Assembly (NCBI RefSeq): GCF_022965805.1
Contig: NC_133101.1
Span: 248,001 to 312,000 of the forward strand
Direction of reading: 5' to 3'
Source: Primulina eburnea
Lineage: Eukaryota > Streptophyta > Magnoliopsida > Lamiales > Gesneriaceae
Length of the DNA: 64,000 nt
Below, in pieces: positions 55,386-64,000 of this stretch (within the stretch, counting starts at the first letter, position 1; every line of letters begins with the position of its first letter). The notes under the pieces are model-generated. The model saw only the letters and a list, made by a program, of their open reading frames with translations. It was not told the origin of the DNA and did no database searches. The translations under genes were made by a program, and so were the position numbers.

Positions 55386-56063
55386 TCCACCCGTTAGTAT
55401 TTCTGCAGTGCTGGATCCATCTAATGCTGTATCTGGGACTAATTTTTCCATTTTCCTTTTCAATTCTGCTGCTAGTTTTCTGACTTTTGGATCTCTGTTA
55501 AATTTGTGGGTTTTCAGATCATTTTAATGTTTCTTTTGCCATTTTTACCCCCTAGATTTCTTGGCGAAACCACTTTTTTCTAGCAGTTTCTGTTTCCATA
55601 AATGCTGTATTTATTTTATCAAAAAAAAAACTTACTGTATTTGTGCGAAAACCATCGAAAACGAATCTTGATTTGTTCAGACTTAGTTTAGGGTTCGAAT
55701 TGTTAGGGCTGTAACGTAGAAAGTTAGATTCTTGATACAGTTGTTTGGAGAGATTTCTCCATGAAGTATGATTGCAACTCTGTTAAATTGCAACTTCTTA
55801 AGGACTGAATTTTTTATTATCATTTTTTTCTGAATAGTACAAAAGCCAAACAATAAGATGACAAATTATCCAGACCATTTGAAGAAGCCACCAAATTTAT
55901 AGAATTAATTTATAAAGCTTCACTCCAACATCTCTACAGCGAGAGTAGAAAAAAAAAAGTTCGATAGAAAAGTGAAATAGAGGAAGATTGAAGAGCGAGG
56001 GTGTACTTTGGAATAAGATGTGTTAATTCTTGATATTTTTACATATACAACATAAAATCGAAA
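55386..56063. other. Spacer in the DUF3339 cluster
   Basis: 3' flanks of two convergent members; no other feature. Confidence 0.45.
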
Positions 56064-56276
56064 TTAGCCTGAATGTATATGAACTCCGATGGCAACAATC
56101 AAGATGGTGTAAACACAGAAGTACAAAACCGCATGAACCAAGATAGATATGCCACTTGTGTACATGTTGCCGAACTCGATCACCCTGGTCCTCGCAGGAA
56201 TTTGGAACAGCAGCCCTGGAGATAGGAGGATGAACATCACCACCGCCACCACCACGGGCCCCCAATCAGAACTCAT
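56064..56276 (-). CDS. DUF3339 small membrane protein
   Basis: 70 residues, MSSDWGPVVVAVVMFILLSP, FQIPARTRVIEFGNMYTSG, ending IVAIGVHIHSG. Canonical member with two hydrophobic spans. Convergent with the copy at 55176. Confidence 0.93.
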   Translation of the reverse strand: MSSDWGPVVVAVVMFILLSPGLLFQIPARTRVIEFGNMYTSGISILVHAVLYFCVYTILIVAIGVHIHSG

Positions 56277-56889
56277 TTCTATACTCTACCTTGCGTTGGT
56301 ATTTGGTTATAACTCCTGCACAAATAAAATGTTATGTGTGATGTCTTGTTATTTTCTTGTGTGTTTGTCGTAAAATCTTTGGAAATGGTTCTTGCCAATA
56401 AGTAGAATTGTCGTATTGGTTTTACTTAACGAAGAAGGGTGCATATGATGGGATGCTAAACTTGAGTGGGCAAAGAAAACGGTGGGATTTAAAGGGAGGG
56501 AAAGTATATCATGATAATGGGATTGCTTTTCTGGATGTATGCTCAAAAGCATCCAATTATTGAACACATGAATTCCCCTTTTCCAATTGCTTTTCTAGAG
56601 ATTTTTAAGAAGGTGGAGATGCAAGTAAAAAAAAATGGGAAAAGGTTGGTATACTATCCGGGCCTCAGACCCAATGGGTCAGTTCCCAAGTATTGCTGTT
56701 GGAGCACTTGCCCATTGTGACCCAGCTGGAGTTGGACCGAGTATGCATGCATGCCTGCCGGCTCCAGTGCCAGATTAAGACAAGAACATTGGCGACAAAC
56801 CCAATGTTGCAACATTTTACAAACTAGACTAAGAAATCTCCAATTCTAGCGCTCAAAAACTGCAGATATCAAGAAATTGGTGAAGAGAA
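56277..56889. other. Shared upstream region of two divergent DUF3339 genes
   Basis: About 610 bp between divergent starts; small ORFs in it have no support. Confidence 0.4.
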
Positions 56890-57102
56890 ATGTCGGTAGA
56901 TCTTGCACCAGTACTGGTAGCTGTAATATTTTTCGTGGTGTTGTCACCGAGACTTCTGTTTCAACTTCCGGGGAAAAGAAGGCCGATAGAATTCACCAAC
57001 GTGCAGACCAATGGGCTCTCCATATTTGTGCATACCATAATCTTCACTGTCATCATCACCATCATTCTAATTCCCATTGGAGCTCACATCTATGTCGGAT
57101 AG
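56890..57102 (+). CDS. DUF3339 small membrane protein
   Basis: 70 residues, MSVDLAPVLVAVIFFVVLSP, RLLFQLPGKRRPIEFTNVQ, ending ILIPIGAHIYVG. Tryptophan of the DWGP start is Leu here and the loop is more basic. Divergently oriented from the copy at 56276. Confidence 0.92.
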   Translation: MSVDLAPVLVAVIFFVVLSPRLLFQLPGKRRPIEFTNVQTNGLSIFVHTIIFTVIITIILIPIGAHIYVG

Positions 57103-58227
57103 ATGAATCGAATTTGTATAGTTTATTTTTTTCTCTCTTTCCAGTTTTGTATTTGTTGTCAGTGATTGTTTCTAGCTATTATCTTTTGCTTGATCATGCA
57201 CTTGGGTGATTTATGGTTAAAGTCTTGATTTTACAAGAATACACATTTCATGGAGCACTTAGCTAGAGCTAGCTCCTTTTAATATTTTGTTGTTTCTGTT
57301 TTTCTTTTATAGCATTAAAAATTACTCCAGTTATTTGGGTCCATTCAAATTTTAATTGCTAAACTTGGTCAGTAAGCGTGATTGCAGTCTATCAAAGAAT
57401 TATATTACTTGATTAAGAGCTACTCTGTATATATTCCTAACTATACATACATACATACATACATACATCCTGGTATCATAGTTTGTGGATTATGATAATT
57501 ATTAATTCAGTGTTTGTATTTTAAAGACAATGGCCGGTAATAATAAAATTGAAAGGTGTCGTGCATAGAGGACTCATCAAACATCGAATAAAAAATTAAT
57601 AACTCGATTTTCGACCGTTTTCCTCATCTACCGCTCAGCTGATTAAAAAAATAATTATACAGGGCATGCCATGATCGCAAGAAGCTCCTACAAAAAACTA
57701 GGAATCATGGGGGGAGCATCCATGGCAATATTGAGTTGACTCTTCATGAAGGTGAACCATGTGCTTTGACCAGATCGATTGATATAGGACGACAAGAAAG
57801 GTGATTATGATCCAACTTTCTACCAAATTCTCATTGTGTTGGATTCTGTTTACAGTTTACCTTGATAAGATTCCCTCCATTTATAGTCATTCTTCTTCAT
57901 AAATATATATTAGGGTTGCGAGCGTTCACACTCAAAGGAGCGTGTTAAAGATTCCGAATAAACGAAAGATTTTGTTGGACATCACTAGTCACTACTACTG
58001 CGTTGCCTAGCAAAGTATGTGATAACTTATTTAGTTTTGACATTTGAGGTCTCAGTCCCATCACTCCAAAATCACTTAGAATGGGTCAATTCCTAAGGCA
58101 TCTATACAATCCTGAAAGGAATTGAACATTTTCAAAATTGACAACTTCGCAAATGGAATAAGAAAAAAGAAAAAAAAAAAAGAACTGATGTAGAAGCCAC
58201 ACAAGAATGCACAAGAAATCGACCTGT
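57103..58227. other. Spacer after the DUF3339 cluster
   Basis: AT-rich; a (CATA)n run lies at 57446-57468. No gene seen. Confidence 0.45.
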
Positions 58228-59830
58228 CTACAAAATATTTGGAAGCTGAGAATCTAATCTCTGCTGCAACTCTTTGATCTTCACCGAGAGCTCGGATTTC
58301 TGCTCCTTGTAACTTTTCAACAAGTAGTCTTTTCCTTCAATCAATTCCTTCAACTCACTAACTTCCCTCTTCAAAAGGTCAATCCTTTCTACATCCCCTC
58401 TGGTTTTCTCTGACCACTCTGAATTTCTTTCAATTTCCTGGAATCCATTTGTATGACCGTTCTTCCACTCAGCTGGCCAAGTGGGAACAGTAGGAGACTT
58501 CTCGCCAGAGTTGATGTGTCCAACAGAATGATCTGCGATTGCCTTTCTTAATCTCTGGATTTCCCTCTCCAAATCAAACAAATCCCTGTTCGCAGCATCC
58601 AGTAAAGCTTGGAGATGGGAAGAATGTGAAAGCTGCACGCTATGGGAGTTCTGAAGTTCTGCGATTTGATCCTGCATTTCAAGTATCATATCATCTCTTC
58701 TCTTCAACTGCTGTCTCAATTTTTGTATGACTTCCCGTTTGCTGAAAATGTTGGAACCAGATTCGGATACACAAGGTGAATCAGAGCTGTTCGACTGGTG
58801 GAAAGGCTTTTGGGGCAGCTCGAGGCGGTCAGGAGAAGATGACCACATTACACCATTCTCTTCGTTGAACGCGGAGGTCGGAACAGTCACAAGGGGAAGC
58901 GAAATTTCAGGTTCTGACATCCCTTGGCCATCACTATTCTGTTTGACTTCCACCACATTCCTCGATCCTGTTCATGTAACATAAATTTAGAAGACAAATG
59001 TTACATATAGTAACAAAAAATATTATTCAAACATCACAACAATTTCAAAACAAGTAAACACTGAATCAACTGAAATGACCATCAACGTGATTGGCAGACT
59101 GCATTCATCATGTGTGTGTAAACAAGGATCTGAATTCGATCATGTGTCATTAAGAAATATTGCCATAGAATTCACTTATTTTATCTCTCTACCTATTGGT
59201 GCAAAGTAACCCACTTGCAAAAAATAGCAAATCTAACCATCGTTGGGAGCTGGTGTTTACACTAGCAGTTAAATAAATTCTCTCTCCGCTGTTTTCACTT
59301 CATAAGTTTAGTTTTTAAAAATTGAAGTAAAAACCATGGAAACAATTATGATCACACATCAAAACAACCAACAAAATTTTTTATAAAAAAATCGATAAAT
59401 AATTAACAAGGGAGGGAGATTGCGATGTTTGATCTCTAAGTTAACCGATAGCGAGATAAGCATGTGATTAGGACTATGATTGTCAACCATCTTCATCTTG
59501 ATGAAAACAAAAGGCATCTGCGTGCATGGGGAAGCTTGCTGACTTCTTTCGATCCATAGGTTTTCTGTTTCCTGCATTAGAAGCAACATTCGTTGAGTAA
59601 ACTTATATTTGCCAGAACAAGAAAAGTTAACATACGCTACCTATCAAACTTTGGCTCCTAGTCACTGTTTGTCTGGTATCAAGAAACTGCTTCAGTTTAT
59701 AGCCCAGGTGGATTGACAATGTACTCAGCAACGCACCCCCGGCCACAAGGATCCAGTTTGGCACCCCTTCCTGGAGATTTCTAGGCCTCCTATTTGCCTC
59801 AGTGACTTTTGGCTTCATCTTGATAGGCAT
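58228..59830 (-). CDS. Membrane-anchored coiled-coil protein, unknown function (3 exons)
   Basis: Exons 59830-59641, 59571-59488 and 58967-58228; GT-AG and phases fit; 337 residues. Residues 1-22 are basic (MPIKMKPKVTEANRRPRNLQ), followed by one membrane span (VPNWILVAGGALLSTLSIHL). The middle is Ser/Pro-rich and probably disordered. The C-terminal half is two coiled-coil blocks: SKREVIQKLRQQLKRRDDMI to LEREIQRLRKAIADH, and DLLKREVSELKELIEGKDYL to the end. I know similar uncharacterised plant proteins but no function. A single N-terminal anchor plus cytoplasmic coils suggests a tether or scaffold; that is inference. Confidence 0.85.
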
Positions 59831-60609
59831 TCAAGCGAGACAACAGAATCCTTCGACGCATCCACCTAACACTGAATATGTATGTAAACACATTAAAGCC
59901 ACAAGGCATGAAGACAATGTCATACTCTGCCCACATGCTATTAAGATATATTTAAACGCAGAGATTGAATCTTATGGCAAATCAAACATAGTCGACTTTC
60001 TCATACCAATCAGTCGTCAGTTTACCCGAATTCGAAAATCAAATTGAGCAAATAAAGTTGACGGCCGTTTGACTGCCGAGATAAATTCCATACCTGGAAC
60101 AAAAGGCGATCCAGAACGCAAATTTTCAACGTGATAACGGTGCCTGGCTGTTATCGGGAGTGGGACGACCGATTTACCCTAAACCCCTAATTTGTTTTTT
60201 TCCGTGGAAGAAGAAAGCGCTTGTTGTGACTGGAGAGACAGAGAGTAAGATTAGCACTGGGCCTTTTTTAGAAAAAGGGAAAAAATATTATTGGGCCCAA
60301 CTTTTTTAATAAAATAAAGGAAAAAATTTCATATTTGTTTTTTCTTAATTTTAAAATTTTTACGTGATTGATGTGACATAAATGTTGTATTAAGGTGTAT
60401 AGTTTCATATTAATACTTTAACATAAAATGACTAAAATTATCATAAATCAAATATATATTATTAAGACTACAATTTGATGTTTACAACTTTTAGATAATT
60501 TGGCAGCAAAGTTTGAAGTATAAGACAAGGTCTCGAGTTCGAGTCCCAAATGTAATAATATCTTCTCTCCACTAAAGAAAATTTAAAATTTGATAATATA
60601 CATGACTAA
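59831..60609. other. Upstream region of the coiled-coil gene and AT-rich spacer
   Basis: 5' UTR and promoter near 59831-60250; then AT-rich DNA. Ends in the TAA target site of the MITE. Confidence 0.4.
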
Positions 60610-61206
60610 GGCAGTGTTTGGTAGGGGTGATAAAGTGGGTTTATTTTTTTAAACTCATCTTATCCCTTGTTTGTTACGCGTGATTATTTAACGAAGTCAA
60701 TACCTCATATGAATGATTAGGTTATATTAGGTGGGTTAAAATAATACATCCTCACCCTCTAAGATTATTTATCCAACTCTTAATCCTTCCTATTTTTTCA
60801 ATTTTACCCTTCTCCTATACCCAAGCTCACCACCACTTCCCGCCACGACTGCCGCCACCGACCACCGACCGTCGTCGTCGCCGGCCGATCGCCGCCAGCA
60901 ACCGCCGAGAACCAACCGACGCCGGACCACCGCCCGTCGCCGCCAACCGATAACTTCCGGCCGGCAGCCGTCGACGCCGATGGCCGCACCGACGTTGCCG
61001 GAACGTCACCGTCGCCGTCGCTGGAGTGGAAAAAAAGAAAGAAAAGAAAGGTCAATTTTGTCCTTTCATCAAAAAATTCAAAATTATCCTACACTTAAAA
61101 ATCATATCAAACATAACACCATATATTACATTCCTACTACAATCATTTTCTTTATCATTTACTTACTAATCATTAGTTTATTTTATCCTCCAAACCAAAC
61201 GCAGCC
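60610..61206. mobile_element. PIF/Harbinger (Tourist-like) MITE with a GC-rich core
   Basis: Target duplication taa at 60607-60609 and 61207-61209. Ends ggcagtgtttggtaggggtg and, inverted, ggctgcgtttggtttggag, the common Tourist terminus. The outer parts are AT-rich while 60826-61025 is strongly GC-rich (gccgccaccgaccaccgac type), open in several frames and unlike the rest of the region. Confidence 0.85.
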
Positions 61207-61284
61207 TAAAATTACAAAAATGCAAACATACATCACCAAAAATACGATCTAGGGATGACAATAGATTCGTGTATAATTCATAAG

Positions 61285-61462
61285 AGTAGGTCTCTTGTGA
61301 GACAGCTCACGAATCTTTATATGTGAGGCAGACAACCCTACCGATATTCACAATAAAAAGTAATATTTTTAGTATAAAATTTAATATTTTTGCATGGATG
61401 ACCCAAATAAGATATATGTCTCACAAAATACGATCCGTGAGATCATCTCACACAAGTTTTTA
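61285..61462. repeat. Foldback repeat (gtgagac family)
   Basis: Starts agtaggtctcttgtgagac and ends with the inverse gagatcatctcacacaagt, with the inner pair acaaccctaccgatattcac and catggatgacccaaataag. I know this repeat as abundant in Lamiales genomes. Partial relatives lie at 3145-3185 and 15800-15900. Confidence 0.7.
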
Positions 61463-62119
61463 TTGATTCATAATTTGTCCTCTTGGTACAAGTATGGGTA
61501 TGAAAAATGCATTTTGGGTCTTGTACTTATATTAAATTTTGGCTCCTGGGTCAGGTACATGTTGGGTAACAAGTCTTAAGATAACCGATCCATAACTGTG
61601 ATTATAGCAGTAGCTGTAGCCGTGGCCGCTAAAGTTTTAACGAGTGTATGCATAATAAATATATTGAGCAATGTATATGCTTGCTTTTATATTTTCAGTC
61701 CAAACAATATAATTATACATATATTTATAATAATATAATAAACTGTAATATTTAACATTTTCTATCTCATTCTCTATATTTATTTATAGATACAAGTAGC
61801 ACATGTTTAATATTGTTTGGTTATACAAAAGAACTTTTCGATAGCTAAATTTGATTGATTTAGCAACCACTATTTTTGTGGTCATTGATCATGATGATGT
61901 GGCCATTGTACAACGGTCAACTCATTGGTTCGATTAAGAGACAGACCCGAACTGATGAGTAGATCGTTGTAATTGTTTTTCAATTTTCTCCTATAAAAAC
62001 CCCAATCCCTTCATTTGTTTTACATAGTGTTTTCTCGATCTCTAATTCACAATTATTTCTTGAATCTCAAAACATCAAGTCTCGGTTATTGATTTATTGT
62101 TCACAGCGTTGAGAAAAAT
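61463..62119. other. AT-rich spacer left of the hAT relic
   Basis: May hold the left end of the hAT element; the TATA-like tataaaaacccc at 61993 is compatible with its promoter. No terminal repeat found. Confidence 0.35.
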
Positions 62120-64000
62120 AATCTAGTGAAAATTGGTACCGATCATTCTCAACCTCAAAATCTGATTTTCTCTTTTCAATCGGATAATGATTCTCAACTT
62201 TCTAAATTTTCTAAAGCTAAATTTAGAGTACATTTTGTTCGGTTGAACAATTTTTTTTATATATATAATTTTAGTGATAAATTATTTTTTGCAAATTGGA
62301 TTTCTACAAATGAAAATCCTTCTGTTAGACATATCTAATGAAATACACTAAAACACACACTTAAAAATTATTCTTTGAACAAAAAAGAACTAACTAAAAA
62401 ATTAGTTTAAATACTAAAGTTACATTGTGTTCGGATATTTGAAATCAGAGACAGATCCAAAAATTAAAGTTGAGGTGAGTTTGAACTTAATATCAAATAT
62501 GAGATATTAATATTAAAATAGTTAACAAAATGACCTTGGTATATATTTTTTTAAAAAAAAACCTATTGTTCCTAGCGCATTGGAAATACGAGAGTTAATT
62601 TTAAAAAAAGAAGTTTAATCAATATCATTTCTCAAAAATTATATATTATTTAAATTAATAAGCAACCGGTGTAATATAAGATAAGTTTCACTTAGATTCA
62701 AAATATACATTATAAAACTATTTTTAATATATTTTAAATGTACTTTCAAAATTAAATTCTATTATATAAAAGAATTGCTAAAATAAATCTATCACTTTTA
62801 TGAGTTATTTGCATCAAACCCCCTTTAAAATATCGAAAATATACATTTATTCAATGTGAAAGTTAAATAGGTATCCTAGATATTAACTTTTATGAGTTCA
62901 CCGTGATATCTTTTAAAAAACTTATACTGTGCCTAAATCTCTATATATATTTACCAAAAAAAAATTAAAATTGGCTCGAATATCTATAACTCCTTGTAAA
63001 AAAAAATTAGGCTGGACTACAGCCTAGGACGGGCTAAGCATAGGTCCGTCCCTGTTTGAAGTGATCGTTGACAAATTTTATAATATGTGGGTATTACATG
63101 TCATTGGATTGATAGTTCATAGAACATTCCAAAAATATTGCTTGCATATAAATGTTTTAATAAAACACACACGACACAAATATTTCTCACTTATTTCATT
63201 TATCTTAGAAGAATATAATCTAACTTCTCAAGTTTTTTTTCAAATTCTTTTTATAATACTAGTGCAAATACTTCTAGTATTAATGAACTTATTGAATATG
63301 TAAATCATCAGTAGGTGATAATTTTTTTCATATTAGATATGTATGTCATATTTTAAATTTGTATGTTCAAAATAGACTAAGAAATTTAACATCACATAGT
63401 CAACCAATTAGGAACGTAATTTATTATCTATACACACATCCGTAAGTTATTGAACAATGAGTCAATTTTGCAAAATAAATGTATGATATCTAAACGGGTT
63501 GCACGAGACGATCCAATTCGTTGAATTCAACATATAAATTGTTATTATCGTCTTTTGAATATAAATATTTATTATGTATATTTTTCATCAACATGTTCAA
63601 GCTCATGATATTTTTGTTTTCGAATCAATGGAACATATGAAATAATATTTGTCAAATTTTATAAGTTTTTAATGACTCCAGCGCTCTATTATCTGGTGCT
63701 TATTATCCTAATTCTAATTTAGTTTTAACATATTGTTGCAAAATTATATGTATTTTAGTGAATATATTAAATCCAGTGATGATGTTATAGTTCAATATAT
63801 TTATGTAATTAAATCAAAATGAGAAAAATATTTTTTAGAAGCTCCAGAAATATTTTTATGTGCTTTTTTTAGACCTTTTCTAAACTTAAATTATGGTTTA
63901 CAAGAAATATTAACATTATATTATGATTATTCAGACCATAATATGGAAACGGTTCCTAACATCTCATTGATTGTGTATATTATTAAAACTCATTTATAAT
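62120..64000 (+). pseudogene. hAT transposase relic (runs off the window)
   Basis: Degenerate + strand frames follow the order of plant DAYSLEEPER/RICESLEEPER-like transposases: KVTLCSDI (near 62420) continued after an insertion by NMWVLHVIGLIVHRTFQKY (63085); ILEEYNLTSQVF (63205); ILNLCVQNRLRNLTSHSQ (63355); DPIRWNST-like TRRSNSLNSTYKLL with SSFEYKYLL (63520); then LLSGAYYPNSNLVLTYC (63690), KYFLEAPEIFLCAFF (63830) and GLQEILTLYYDYSDH (63897). Many stops and shifts. The BED finger is not recognisable. The end lies beyond 64000. Confidence 0.75.
62446..63054. mobile_element. hAT-type MITE nested in the transposase relic (609 bp)
   Basis: Flanks tttgaaat (62438-62445) and tttgaagt (63055-63062) are an 8-bp duplication with one change. 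Ends cagagacagatccaaa and, inverted, cagggacggacctatg. AT-rich inside and without coding. Removing it rejoins the SDIW region of the transposase. Confidence 0.78.

Noticed and set aside
60804..61055. GC-rich ORFs on both strands
   Set aside because: Open only because of GC-rich repeats inside the MITE core; several frames are open at once.
1..64000. tRNA, rRNA and snoRNA genes
   Set aside because: I looked for tRNA arm motifs and rRNA-like stretches and saw none I could defend; a covariance-model scan would be needed to exclude them.

Overview
The window is nuclear DNA of a eudicot plant. Evidence: many genes with GT-AG introns, a peroxisomal sulfite oxidase with the 12-exon, 393-residue plant layout, a nuclear gene for plastid ribosomal protein bL27, a PLS-type PPR gene, a DUF642 cell-wall gene, a cluster of plant-specific DUF3339 genes, and dense hAT, Ty3/gypsy, Ty1/copia, Helitron, MULE and PIF/Harbinger remains in AT-rich spacer. 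The foldback repeat at 61.3 kb resembles one common in Lamiales, so that order is a reasonable but unproven guess.

Layout. 1-0.5 kb: last exon of an unidentified + strand gene. 1.0-12.1 kb: sulfite oxidase on the minus strand; its intron 5 is about 8.7 kb because a decayed gypsy element (2834-10823) sits in it in the opposite orientation. That element has itself been hit by three hAT-type insertions, two of which carry a captured HD-Zip class II leucine-zipper fragment. 12.1-28.5 kb: gene-poor repeat zone with two related Helitron-type 3' ends (15.15 and 26.12 kb), two tandem-repeat arrays, two small hAT-like MITEs, a solo-LTR-like segment, gypsy and copia relics, and a short SOX pseudogene fragment at 28.5 kb directly before a PPR gene. 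28.7-37.2 kb: intronless PPR gene, a DUF642 gene with an in-frame nonsense codon, a hAT element with exact 8-bp target duplication, and a plastid-type M48 metallopeptidase (8 exons). 37.6-42.5 kb: spacer with unassigned ORFs, a hAT MITE and a MULE-type MITE. 42.7-47.3 kb: RPL27 (+) with a miniature LTR element in intron 1, facing a three-finger ZNF511-like gene (-). 47.7-52.4 kb: an NFD4/nodulin-like MFS transporter and, just downstream, a deleted tandem pseudogene copy. 53.5-57.1 kb: five DUF3339 family members (one broken). 58.2-59.8 kb: membrane-anchored coiled-coil protein. 60.6-64 kb: PIF/Harbinger MITE with a GC-rich core, a foldback repeat, and a hAT transposase pseudogene interrupted by another hAT MITE.

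The genes do not form a pathway; they are ordinary single-locus plant genes. The unusual content is the nested, sequence-capturing transposons in the SOX intron and the local duplications (SOX fragment, MFS pseudogene, DUF3339 cluster). I found no convincing new multi-gene system. Exon borders were set by hand from splice consensus, reading-frame continuity and remembered family sequence; they fit to the base for SOX, M48, RPL27, ZNF511-like, MFS, DUF642 and the coiled-coil gene.
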